Origin: Saccoglossus kowalevskii
Taxonomy: Eukaryota; Hemichordata; Enteropneusta; Harrimaniidae
Reading direction: 5' to 3'
NCBI RefSeq assembly: GCF_000003605.2
Contig: NW_003156235.1
Span: 83,788 to 119,031 of the forward strand
Length of the DNA stretch: 35,244 nt
A model generated the notes under the pieces. It did no database searches, was not told the DNA's origin, and saw only the letters and a list, made by a program, of their open reading frames with translations. Both the position numbers and the translations under genes were made by a program. Of the stretch, positions 11,801 through 22,170 are shown piece by piece. Every line of letters begins with the position of its first letter. Position 1 is the stretch's first letter.

Positions 11801-14800
11801 ACAAAAACATCAAGCCCAAATAGAATAATAATTATGCGAACAGATTATTATGGCTTTTATTCTGTCCTGTAAATGCTAATTAGAATAATTATCTGTCGAG
11901 TGTCAGGGGGAAATTCTCGTCTGTCTCTATACACGTCTGCTTGAGGTACCGGACCGGGAAAGTCACTCAAGCTTTACAGTCAAATACACGCACACAACGA
12001 AATACGTTTCAATAGCTAGTCGAGAACGCCTCAAGGCAAACTGCCTCGTCGGAGACTCTGCCCAGGACTGTGTGATAGGTATTTTTGATGGTTAAAAACC
12101 TTTCACTTAGGTAACCGGGATTCGGTCGTTTCCACGCTAGGTTGACAAAAGACACACACAAGCTTCATTTATGTTCCAAACGATTCTCTGCCAAGTCCCT
12201 CGTTTTCACCCGAGACAGCATTAAATCACTCTTTATTTCTTGTCACTCCTTAACCAATTACAATCTGTATTAGAGACTCCAAGGCCTTGCCTTCAAACAA
12301 ACAACCAATCACATGAAAGTTTTNNNNNNNNNNNNNNNNNNNNNNNNNNNNNNNNNNNNNNNNNNNNNNNNNNNNNNNNNNNNNNNNNNNNNNNNNNNNN
12401 NNNNNNNNNNNNNNNNNNNNNNNNNACTCGTCAAGCTATCTAGAAAAACACTACTATATATTGTCAACACTAACTAATATTTATGGGGTAATAGTCTTGC
12501 ACTAACATTCCACAAAGATACCACCTTAGTTAGAATCGCAAACAAAATTGGTTTAGGATTACAGCTACTGTATTGTATCTTAAAAACTGCAGGCTCATAA
12601 GATGTTTTTGGTTGATTTCGACTAGCTCGCCATCTGGCCTTGTCATTAACCTTTATCAGTATATGTCATGGCAACCACTGTCAAACTGACTGAAATATAA
12701 ATCATGACAACTGACCAAGACTCTCTCGCCTCGTGGAGCTCTCTCTGGGACCAAGGACTTAGACCGTTTATTACGTATCAAAACTTAACCAATTACAAAG
12801 AAGTTTAAAGACATAGGGCGTAACCTTCACACATTCAACTTGCATTCGTGACATGAGTATGATTACAATATTGAACCAACAATAAATTGTCTAACGTATA
12901 TTTTGCAGCCTCCAGGTGATGATTGCAATGGACACGGTACACATTGTGGTGGTTCTGCTGCCGGTGTCACTGTCGGCATTGGCACGTCTGCTCGATTATA
13001 TAGCGTTCGAGTTCTGAACTGTATGGGTGCTGGTTCCTGGGCCAATTGTATTGCAGGTTTGCTATTCATCCCTTTTTTGACACTCACACAAACACATGCA
13101 TTAAAAACGTGTTTTCTTATACCCAATTGTGGGTGCATTTTGCGTTATTGAGTATTGCGATGATCTCGCTGAATTCCGCTTATGTAGTGGAACCGTTTAT
13201 GTAATCCGAGCGTTCACTGTGTTCTGCGGCGCTATTGATTGGAGGGACTAGTACTTTTAACAGGCTTTATTTGCAAATGGCCGCCGACATCTCATTGGGC
13301 GCGAGAAAGTCACCTGACTTGTTTTTTTCTATTCAATTGCGTTATTGGTGGAAATTATATTATATTATAATGCTGTACATATTTACATACAGGATGTGAC
13401 TCCGTGACTGCTACGGGGACACGTCCAGGAGTAAGTTCATTGTCACTTGGGGGAGGTGCTCACCAGGGCATGGACGATGCTGTTACACGGATGATTCAAG
13501 CAGGTTTTGTTGTGTCCATCGCTGCGGGTAACGATAACCACGACGCATGTCTAAACTCGCCAGCCAGAGTTGAAGAGGTGAGTTTTCTTTCTGTAAAATA
13601 ACACATCAGAACCGTTTTTATTAGTGCGATATATTATCTTCAGACTGGACAACAACAAATGATACGCCACATAAAACACGTTGTTATATACCGTAAACAG
13701 CACGTGACCTTTTTGTGTCACGTATCTGCTTAAAGGGCGGCGATCGTCGCGCTGCGCACGTGCGACATTTCCCCCTCCCCACAATGCGATCTTCTAATGG
13801 AAGCTATAAGTATGAGGTTTGACCTGGGCGCGACTTGCACTAATTACCTTCCAAGCACCTAAAAATATCTTATTAAAGCTTGATAACGTCTCAGTTTGTA
13901 CTCGTTGTTTTGCGCAACAGTCAAAGTCGCCATCTTTTTTTAATATGAGACCCATATATTCGCACATGCGTGGCGCGACGACTACCGCCCTTTAAGGTAT
14001 CGTAGCCAAAAGTATGTCATGACTGCGAGACCATAAAAAAAGACCATTACACGTTTTTATTTGTTTGTTTGGGCGTCTGTTACTCCTGCAACTGTACTTT
14101 TATTTACTTCATTCCATGGCCAGGCTATTACTGTAGGTGCAACAGACGATACTGATACAAGGGCTTCATTCTCCAATTACGGCCCATGCGTCGACATCTT
14201 TGCGCCCGGAGTAAGTGTACGAAGTTCATACCATCTGAGCGATACGTCTTACGCTACGCTGAGCGGTACATCAATGGCGTGCCCACATGTTACAGGTAAG
14301 GCACTATCAGTTCCATTTATATATATATAATACAGTTTGCACCAATTATCACAAATTATAGAATAATAAACATGATAATCATAAGGTTGTTTTTTATGAA
14401 AAGTATATTACAGTTCTACGTGGTGTTGAACTCGAATCCGGGTCGCCGCCATAGTGGTGCCGAATGTTCAATTATTATTATCAGCACTATAAGGTGGAAG
14501 GTTTTGAGTCTATGATTACATTAGTTGATAAGACATTTCAAGTCGAATAAGTGATTTTTGTATGTTTGCATAATTAGCTTAATTTATGTTGTTAAGTCGT
14601 CTACTCTACTAGTATTACTTAAAAATTTTTATTTCTCTCTCACTCAAGCTAAAACCACATATAACAGGGCATAGTCGTCAATGGCGATGTATGAGGGGGC
14701 GGGGACGTACAACGTGACTTTAATTACATATAATATTCACTTAAAAAATATGACAATATTATCATTGTAATTACAGGTGTATCTGCTGTTCATTTGGGAG

Positions 14801-14913
14801 CAAATACGTGTTTTAACAACACTGACTGCAAAGCGAAAATACTCGCGGAGGCTTCTGTGGATAAAGTGATCGACCACCAATCCCCGGACAACTTGTTACT
14901 TTACTGTGATTGA
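8868..14913 (+). CDS. Secreted proteinase K-like subtilase (S8 family), 8 coding exons
   Basis: The coding exons are 8868-8978, 10065-10184, 10280-10403, 10696-10811, 12909-13056, 13393-13577, 14124-14295 and 14777-14913 (stop TGA 14911-14913). They join in frame to 370 residues. Residues 1-15 form a signal peptide (cleavage likely after ANA). Residues 16 to about 97 resemble the I9 propeptide, with [15 protein letters not shown] and EYIEEDGVV; this segment normally acts as an intramolecular chaperone and inhibitor and is removed on maturation. The mature domain shows D130 (YIIDTG), H166 (NGHGTHC), oxyanion N253 (AAGND) and S318 (GTSMACPH) in the S8 order and spacing. The Cys after HGTH and the [14 protein letters not shown] block fit the proteinase K subgroup. 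No C-terminal extension follows, unlike PCSK9 or the proprotein convertases. Probable role: a secreted endopeptidase, perhaps digestive or defensive; the substrate is unknown. The exon 4/5 junction uses a probable GC donor. All other introns are GT-AG. Confidence 0.9.
10812..12908 (+). other. Protease intron 4, probable GC-AG intron
   Basis: Exon 5 (acceptor TTTTGCAG, ending 12908) must be read in phase 0. After exon 4 the strong donor-like sequence is GTG|GCAAGT at 10812, also phase 0. It matches the donor consensus except for C at position 2. The only competing phase-0 GT, three bases earlier (GAC|GTGGCA), is weak, and a GT at 10804 gives the wrong phase and an immediate stop. The intron is 2.1 kb, contains the N gap, and has long homopolymer-rich AT stretches. 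No domain-coding sequence was seen in it. Confidence 0.55.
12324..12425. other. Assembly gap (102 N)
   Basis: A run of N lies in intron 4 of the protease gene. The exons on either side join without a missing domain, so the gap probably hides only intronic or repeat sequence. The flanks (about 11900-12320 and 12426-12800) are less AT-rich than the rest of the intron and may be part of a repeat I cannot identify. Confidence 0.99.
13730..13995. mobile_element. TTAA-flanked MITE, copy 2, in protease intron 6
   Basis: A 266-bp element begins TTAAAGGGCGGCGATCGTCG and ends with the inverted counterpart CGACGACTACCGCCCTTTAA. The inverted ends pair over roughly 38 bp, with GCGCAYGTGCGA-type sequence continuing inward on both sides. 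TTAA is present at both outer ends. It has no coding capacity and lies wholly within the intron between exons 6 and 7. Its last 45 bases resemble the end of the shorter element at 22171-22294. Confidence 0.8.
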
Positions 14914-15153
14914 GTCACTCTACGAGTTGTGGGTGATTCGAATATTTACGGTAAGCACCACACGAAATGTTAACGGGCGTTTCGCGACGACTGTTTTTAG
15001 TCGGGAATAACAACTATTACGGTTGCGACGTTTTATTTGTCCTTCTAAATTAAACAAAACGCGAAACACAGGAGTGAACAATAGTAACATAAACTATATA
15101 AGAGTCGTCTTTGTGGATGTTGCTTTCGACCATATCGGGAACATGTGTATGAT

Positions 15154-15706
15154 CAAATGTTGCCAAATTTTGTCTCGTCACGGTATTCAAATGTTGTCTC
15201 GTCACGGTATTCAAATGTTGTCTCGTCATGATATTCAAATGTTGCCAAATGTTGTCTCGTCACGGTATTCAAATGTTGTCTCGTCATGATATTCAAATGT
15301 TGTCTCGTCATGCTAATAAAATGTTGTCTCGTCATGGTATTCAAATATTGTCTCGTCGTGGTATTCAAATGTTGTCTCGTCATGATATTCAAATGTTGTC
15401 TCGTCATGCTAATAAAATGTTGTCTCGTCATGGTATTCAAATATTGTCTCGTCATGGTATTCAAATGTTGTCTCGTCATGGTATTCAAATGTCTGGTCGT
15501 GGTTATCGAATGTTGTCTCGACTTGGTATTCAAATGTTGTCTCGTCATGGTATTCAAATGTTGTCTCCTCATGGTGTTCAAATGTTGTCTCGTAATGGTA
15601 TTCAAGTGTTGTCTCGTCATGGTGTTCAAATGTTAACTCGTAATGGTATTCAAATGTTGTCTCGTCATGGTGTTCAAATGTTGTCTGGCCATGGTATTCA
15701 AATGTT
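15154..15706. repeat. 24-bp minisatellite, about 22 units
   Basis: The consensus unit is ATGTTGTCTCGTCATGGTAT plus TCAA. Twenty-two recognisable copies run head to tail. One unit near 15490 is 21 bp. A 10-bp extra CAAATGTTGC near 15237-15250 shifts the register after the third copy. A variant ending GCTAATAAA occurs at 15312 and again at 15408, exactly four units (96 bp) apart, showing a higher-order block. The consensus has no stop codon in five of six frames, so the open frames here (for example MLSRHGIQ repeats) are by-products of the 24-bp period rather than evidence of a gene. Confidence 0.95.
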
Positions 15707-15953
15707 TGATATGTAAACATTCCGAGGACAAATTTAGCGAATATAACGAGACTATCCATGAACAAGTGTCAACTTATACATTATTAGTCGCACAGTCAAC
15801 GCGTACCCACCACACAATATAACTTACCAGAAACAATTTTTTGGGGAGCCTAACAACATACTTTTTGTGTTTATTTGCAGGCTAATGTTATATTTGCTGT
15901 GAAACGAAATCGTCATGGAATGCTGACCAATATGCAAATAAGTACTTCTAATT

Positions 15954-15963
15954 AATAAATAAA
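15954..15963 (+). terminator. Polyadenylation signals for the protease gene
   Basis: Two overlapping AATAAA hexamers (15954-15959 and 15958-15963) lie about 75 nt into the inferred last exon, 1040 bp downstream of the stop on the genome and roughly 120 nt downstream in the spliced message. Confidence 0.5.
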
Positions 15964-15985
15964 AAGTCATGGAAAACCTCAGTAT

Positions 15986-17650
15986 GAGATGTTTGTTTTG
16001 TGGGATGAAATGCATTGAAGGTTGAATTTGTAAGAATTTGAATGGTCAAGTTTGAGAGATTCATATATCGTGTGTGCTTGGCTAAACACTTTTGGGGATA
16101 AAGATTTCCTGAAACTTTGCTGAATTATTTGTTTGTGATTAGTTATATCAAATTCCATTGAACACGAGTATACGAACTATTATATGAAATGTGAACTTGA
16201 CATGTAAATAGTAAAGTTTAACGTAAAAAAAGAAATCGCAAAGTCATTGTTTCAATAGAAACTTGTTCAGGTAGCTCCGATTTTTATTGATCGTTGTCTT
16301 TTATTTGATGAAACCTTTCACTCTGCAAAATATAACGAATCTATAATGCCCTTTGTAAAATGTCCATATTTCCTAAGCCACGTTTTTAATTCACTCAACT
16401 AGTATAACAATTCTGAAAGGTTGCGGTCAAATCTATTATTATTTGTAATGTCACGGACCAGGGTGGTATTGTCAGTGGTGAAATTGTCTCTTCACGGACT
16501 TACAGGAAACGGGGCAAGATATAATAGTTGTCCCAAGAAAACTCTTCGCTGCCGACTCTGAGTGTACCCAGGAAGTTTATAGAATAAGATGAGATAGTAA
16601 ATGAATAATGCATACAATCAAGTTATTCTGACAACACATATTTATCAAGCAACAGAAAATAATACGGGTATATAATAACATGAAGAGATTCACTGGTGCA
16701 TAGTCGTTAGACTTGGCGAAATGGCGTAAGCCGGGTTGCAGGACTACCACGAAATAAACAAGAGACTTATGCAAGTCTAACTCAACACTCAAAGTACAGA
16801 GTATACCTTCGACTGTATGACTGGCGTCTGGCAATTCTAGCCGTTCAATAACACTTTTTCTAACTGTTGTGCAGTTCAAAACGATCTTATGTTTACTTGA
16901 GTTATATATCTAGGAAACTGTCAAAATGATTTTCATCTTGTTTTTGCTACCGTGGCTGATTAATACAAATAATTGTACTGGATGCTACGGGACACAAGAG
17001 TACTGTATTACAGTACTCAGTGTGCCTTCACATAATCTAAATGTCGACGATTTGTCAGGAACTTCTGTGACATACTCAACTTATTTTATGCAACTCGTGA
17101 TAACAATATGTAGTCACAAATTGGCAATTAGTGCACTGTTCCATAGTTCTGCGCGCTCTAGCTTCTGTGACGTCAAAATAACGTGTGTTTGGTTGTGCAG
17201 TCGTCCGTAATCCAGATTATACAATCATAACCGGCCAACGAACCCGTGCGTGATCGTGTTAGGAAAAGCTGTATTTCACTGCAGTTAAACTGAGTCATTT
17301 GATTGAGCGCGTCAAGAAGCTGGCTCTACCAATCAGCGTTGCTGTATCATAAATTTGAAGATCCGGGGGTCATCACAGATTTAAACAAACCGGCGTAAGC
17401 TCTGCGCTGATTCACCGGACGGGAGTCAAGAACAGAAGGTCTATGTTCGTTGACACGTTTCCAATTTTTGTTATTCCAACGTTGAAAATTGTTTGCGAAC
17501 AAGTGAATGAAGACTATGGAATGTTTAAATATTTGTGCAAACCGTGTTTTAGTAAACAAAACTGTCGAAACAGATAACATGTTGACTTGTCCGATCCGTT
17601 CTTCGTTGCAACTAACACATCATTTCCCTTAGTGGTTATATTGTTCTCAA
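15986..17650. other. Intergenic region, no gene recognised
   Basis: Only short open frames without family signatures are present. A 94-residue frame at 16926-17210 starts with a hydrophobic stretch but is otherwise unconvincing. A near-perfect 21-bp palindrome lies inside it (16998-17018). Confidence 0.5.
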
Positions 17651-18130
17651 AAACGAGATGCATCATGGGATTGTCGCAATTCACAAGGAGTGCACCGCAT
17701 TAAGTGTGGCCTTATTTATTTCAATAACAACACCTCGTGTCTAGATATTTTGGTTTTTGAATATGTCTTTAGATGCACTATGGGAGTATCACAATGCATT
17801 ATGGGAGTACCACAATACTGATTTAAAAGAAATCATGTATTTGCTATAGTATCACGTCTAGATTCACACTTATATTTATACCATCTTTGGCCGTAGCATA
17901 GCAACCACATTTAATTTTAAACCAACGTTTATTACGGCCATACAATCTACTTTGGTTTTACTGTTACAGGCTAACAAATGAGTACCGATGGATTCATGCA
18001 CAAAAATAACGTCACATCCAAAAATCGCAAACAAGTCATGAACTTGAAAATACAAATGGAATAGTACTAACAATTTCGGAAAGGCTGAATGCAACACACG
18101 AACAAATAAATGAAATATGTAAAAGAAAAA

Positions 18131-18377
18131 GTGAGTGTCGATTTGGCAGAGTGGGGTTCTCCACGACACTGGTTATGTCGTACCAGTATCGCTTATGGAG
18201 GGTTAATCACAAGCTTTAGTCTCGTATGACACGATCCCACTACGCCACGGCTCACCTGATAACATTGACAAGTGAATATGTATTCATACTTTACTATTAG
18301 CATGATGACAGCAATGTACTCTGTTGTGCAATCTCTGATATGAATTGCCGTGGAGGGCGTTTGGCTGTAAATGCCAG
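18131..18377. repeat. SINE-like repeat, copy A
   Basis: This is one of three related copies of about 250 bp (others at 19270-19526, inverted, and 20168-20429). It reads GTGAGTGTCGATTTGGCAGA at the left, where TGGCAGAGTGGG fits the Pol III A-box consensus TRGYNNARNGG. A hairpin follows (stems 18164-18172 and 18183-18191, one mismatch). A B-box is not clear, so the tRNA origin is tentative. Confidence 0.6.
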
Positions 18378-18543
18378 TATTGTAGTGACATTCGCACAAA
18401 TTGTCGTAATACAACCTACGCACATGGCAGGATGAGAGACGACAACTGATTTTTGATTTGTTATACACAAAGACATCATCACGTGGGAGAACAAGAGAAG
18501 GTGGCACCAAAACGTACGAGTTCACCCTGCAACACCTACCAAA

Positions 18544-18708
18544 TTAAAGCGGGGGAGTCGTCACCCGCACATGTGTCAGATGGCCATAGCGTGTCATTGT
18601 TTACAAATAAGCGTCTACCCATGAGCCTTTGCGTTTTTAGCGTGTGTTGTTTTCGTCGCTTGGGACTCAATTCCCGCGCGTGCGCAGGTGACGACCCTCC
18701 CGCTTTAA
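18544..18708. mobile_element. TTAA-flanked MITE, copy 3, with empty site preserved elsewhere
   Basis: A 165-bp element with TTAA at both ends and inverted repeats TTAAAGCGGGGGAGTCGTCA and TTAAAGCGGGAGGGTCGTCA (the latter read from the other strand). It is the reverse-orientation relative of the element at 4774-4940. It interrupts duplicated block A. Block C at 20488-20510 has the uninterrupted equivalent AAATTGACATGTACT. Confidence 0.9.
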
Positions 18709-18810
18709 TATGTACTAGACACAAATAGTCACGTGATATCCTCAAATGATGTCAACACTTTAATATATTTTGTAAAACATTTACTGAAACTGACGTGTTT
18801 CATGTATCTT

Positions 18811-19269
18811 TGTAACTATAGACAATCGCCGGTCTTATTTGTCTATTTTGGCTTTTCACGTTATAGCGGGCGGTATAGATCGCTTTCGTTTGACCAGCCA
18901 ATAACTCTGCATAACTATTCATTAAACAAAATATCAGCAAGGACAAGCCTCATTGTTTATCAACTGTTTTAACTGAAGGCATTTATTTAATCGTGTACTA
19001 GCAGGTCTACAGGAAGGTTTCAAACTAATGAAACTTAGCATTATTTCTAACTGTTGTCAGCCTCGTATACACCACGAACTGACTCGTCTGTTCAAGATAT
19101 CTCTGATGAGAACACACTTTCTCAATGTCTTAAAACAGAGTAAGTTTCAGTAAATCTCTTACAGAAAATATTTTAATGTTGACCTCGTTTGGGAAATTGC
19201 GCAACAAAGCGTGTCCTGGTTATTATCAGACAATTTCGGGGAATAGAGCTGCAAGAAAAATGTTGCTGA
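18811..19269. other. Spacer between duplicated blocks, nothing recognised
   Basis: AT-rich sequence with no supported gene, and no repeat shared with the rest of the window. Confidence 0.5.
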
Positions 19270-19526
19270 ATTTACGACCAGTGATTGCCAACAAGCGCCC
19301 TCAACGACCACATTCGATATGAGATTTCACAACAGAGTACATTGCTGTCATCATGCTAATAGTAAAGTATATATATATATTCACTTGTCAATGTTATCAG
19401 GTGAGCCGTGGCGTAGTGGGATCGTGTCACACGAGACTAAAGCTTGTGATAAACCCTCCATAAGCGGCACTGGTACACATAGCCAGTGCCGTGGAGAACC
19501 CCACTCTGCCAAATCGACACTCACTC
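19270..19526. repeat. SINE-like repeat, copy B (inverted relative to A and C)
   Basis: This matches copies A and C on the opposite strand from AAGCGCCCTC through GTGAGCCGTGGCGTAGTGGG to GTCGACACTCACTC-type sequence. It does not extend into the wider duplicated block on the hairpin-end side, so it marks the limits of the mobile unit. It carries a perfect 9-bp hairpin CGGCACTGG / CCAGTGCCG at 19465-19491. GCCGTGGCGTAGTGGG resembles the 5' part of a tRNA with an A-box. Confidence 0.65.
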
Positions 19527-19879
19527 TTTGGAAGTTTCTGACATTCACGTTGTTGTTCTCTAATATATGCTTTTCTATTGATATTTCTGTTAGAAAAAAC
19601 AAATACACGGGATCGCTGAAATGTTTTTGTTTTTTTTATTCTGTAATGCATGTTTACACTTCGGAACCAAAACAGGACTGATGACATTAACAATCTTTAA
19701 AAAAAACAAAAACAAAAACACATTAAACACTTTTAAATTAGCTACATCCTGGATAAACGTAATTACAGATTGGCCAACTTAACTGAAATAACATGCTAGC
19801 TAAAAGACATGTTATACAGTAGTTGATGTTTCTTTCAGTATATTAACAACACCATTATGATGGTATAGATCTTTTAGGC

Positions 19880-20605
19880 GAGATGCATCATGGGATTTCC
19901 ATAATGCATCATGGGAGTACCACGATACAAATGTGATATTATTTATCAAAATAGCAGTAGCTCGTGTTGAGATTTATTTCTTTTTGAATATCCTTCGGAT
20001 GTACCATGGGATTGCCACAATGCATCATGGGAGTACCAAAATACAGAACACCTTACACACAAACAATTTGTATCATGTTTGAAGCATAGAAAATAGAAAT
20101 AAAAATAATACAGAAGATACCGGGAAGGCTGGCAGTAACACACAACAAAATCTATAAAACCGAAAAAGTGAGTGTCGATTTGGCAGAGTGGGGTTCTCCA
20201 CGACACTGGCTATGTCGTGCCAGTGTCGCTTATGGAGGGTTAATCACAAGCTTTAGTCTCGTATGACACGATCCCACTACGCCACGGCTCACCTGATAAC
20301 ATTGACAAGTGAATATATATTTATACTTCACTATTAGCATGATGACAGCAATGCACTCTGTTGTGCAATCTCTGACACGAGTTGCCGCAGAGGGCGCTTG
20401 GTTGTTAATCGCCAACTGTAAATGCCAGTCAGTATTCTAGTTATATTGGCATAAATAGTCGTACATGGTGGGTTTTTCCTGCGACACAAATTGACATGTA
20501 CTGGATACAAATAATCACGTGATTTATCAAACTATATTAACACTTTAATATGCTTTGTAAAACATTTACTGTATAGTCTGACGTGTTTCTTCATTGCAAA
20601 TGTTT
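19880..20605. repeat. Duplicated block, copy C (MITE-free)
   Basis: Direct-orientation paralogue of 17655-18810. It lacks the MITE and the two other insertions of copy A. Its left part carries two pairs of the GCATCATGGGAGTACCA motif (19885/19906 and 20001/20022). Confidence 0.75.
20168..20429. repeat. SINE-like repeat, copy C
   Basis: Very close to copy A over GTGAGTGTCGATTTGGCAGA to the GAGGGCGCTTGG-type end. It has a perfect 9-bp hairpin CGACACTGG / CCAGTGTCG at 20201-20228. Relative to copy B one stem pair is changed on both sides (G:C to A:T). Confidence 0.65.
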
Positions 20606-22170
20606 TAGAGTTTCGTGTAAGTTGTCATGACGCTATACATATCTCACGTCAACATATTGAGACGATTACAAAATCTCGTAATTTGTGAGAATTTGTTTTC
20701 AAAATTGTTTGCGTCAAATCGAGAAATCGTTTGCCGAATCCAAGATCTCAAAATCTGTTTTTGATACGCCTTGTGACGACAACACCCACATCAACGACTA
20801 ACATTTTAAATGATTTTGCCCCTATACGGGAGAATGTACTCTTTAGCAAACCTCGGGCGCAATAGTTCAACGAAGAATTACTTATTATGCTACGGAATGT
20901 GAGAAAACTAGAGCGGAAGTGAAAATCGTCTAAGTCAGTTATCGATCTGGAAATATTTATCGCCCGCTTGGAGTTTTGTCGTTGGGTGGATACTATGAAA
21001 GCCGTCTTTTCTCGTTGCTGAATCGATAAACGAAATCGTCGACGATCCTTTTACTATTATCAGGGAATTTACAGGATCGATGAAAACGCACAGCATTAAA
21101 AAACTACTACAATGATTCTCACCAGTGAGCTGAGTATTTCAATGACAGAATCTCTAATCGATTGCTGCATGGTTCCATCTTGACCAGTAAAAGTTGAAAC
21201 TTGCCATCAATTGTTTGACACGCTAGACCGCACTATTTTACTCAACAGTCCTTAATCACGGTTCGGAACCTGTGGTAATGTTCATAATTGGGTAAAATCG
21301 TATTTCTCTAATTGTTAGTAGTGTGTAGAAATGGAATTCTTATCTTCGATATCTTTAACTTATTTATGAGTTCCGTATGGTTCCGCATTATAGGACCAAG
21401 TCGTTTTAATTTGCACACAACACCACTTGTAAATATTATTATACTAGTAAATACAATTGATGGTTACATTACTAAATTCACTTCGTACAAGAAGGACGCC
21501 TCGTTAGTGCCTACTGCATCTCAGTGCGTGCATCTCAGGGTCATTTAAAAACATATTTTTACACCATTTTATTAATCCTATTTTTATTGTTATTTCAACT
21601 CTGTGCATTGAATTTGTAAGTGTTTGTGTAATTATTCACAATTAGAAAAGTTCAATATAATAATATTTTTATGTTCCTTTCCGAGTAGTAGCGCTTTTTG
21701 TGAACAACGTAACTTTGTTGTTATATGCATTTTATATTAATGTTCATAACGCTGTAGGCTGGAAGTTTGTGTTTCGTCTTTGTTTTTTTATTTCACATTT
21801 GTTTTTATCTACGTTGAAATAACTACAGACCGACAATCAATTGGACAGTCTTGACAGCCTGTAATTAGAAAACTACAGCATAAATCGAGAAGAAGGTTAT
21901 TTGTACATTATCTGTCACACACACACAAAAACTGCTCACAAAAAACAACAGTCCGGAATGAATGATGCGGACTCGGAAATACTGTAATAGCGTGAAACCG
22001 CTTTATATATTTTTGACCTACGAAATTGGCCATCAGGTTGTTCGTTAGGCACATGCTGCACGGCATATGTACCATTATCTAAGCTTTCAGATGATATATA
22101 GTTTTGTATTGTAGTATGCGTAGACACTTATACACAATATCTGAATCACAGCTGTTTCCATGTAGCTACT
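20606..22170. other. Intergenic region, no gene recognised
   Basis: Open frames are short and without motifs. The GA-rich part around 20640-21060 is somewhat richer in CG dinucleotides than its surroundings, but no exon could be supported there. Confidence 0.5.

Larger units (their letters stand above)
14914..15985 (+). other. Inferred spliced 3'UTR of the protease gene
   Basis: After the stop, the exon continues 37 nt to a strong donor (TTTACG|GTAAGC, at 14951). The matching acceptor TTATTTGCAG ends at 15880, followed by a short last exon that reaches overlapping AATAAA hexamers at 15954-15963. The 930-bp intron holds the 24-bp minisatellite. Because the junction lies within about 50 nt of the stop, it would not be expected to trigger nonsense-mediated decay. 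Splicing is inferred from signals only. Confidence 0.55.
17655..18810. repeat. Duplicated block, copy A (contains a MITE)
   Basis: This block aligns in the same orientation with 19880-20605. Shared parts in order: the GATGCATCATGGGATT motif pairs about 115 bp apart, the GGAAGGCTG-to-GTGAGTGTCG segment, the SINE-like core, and the right-hand segment TACTAGACACAAATAGTCAC to AAACATTTACTG. Copy A has about 135 bp extra near 17835-18040, about 100 bp extra near 18425-18520 and a 165-bp MITE. No genes are visible in it. Confidence 0.75.

Noticed and set aside
11900..12800. Possible LTR or retroelement around the N gap
   Set aside because: No TG...CA-bounded direct repeat, primer-binding site or coding motif could be identified, and the gap prevents comparison of the flanks.
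15228..15716. Open frame of 162 residues with QMLSRHGI octapeptide repeats, and similar frames on both strands
   Set aside because: The 24-bp unit is a multiple of three and stop-free in five of six frames. The frames have no start context, domain or supporting splice signals and lie in a presumed 3'UTR intron.
16926..17210. 94-residue frame with a hydrophobic, signal-peptide-like start
   Set aside because: Only the first 15 residues look meaningful. There is no recognisable domain, splice partner or polyadenylation signal, and a 21-bp palindrome lies within it.
18131..18240. Possible true tRNA gene
   Set aside because: An A-box-like word is present but no B-box, cloverleaf or anticodon arm can be drawn; the three copies behave as a dispersed repeat.
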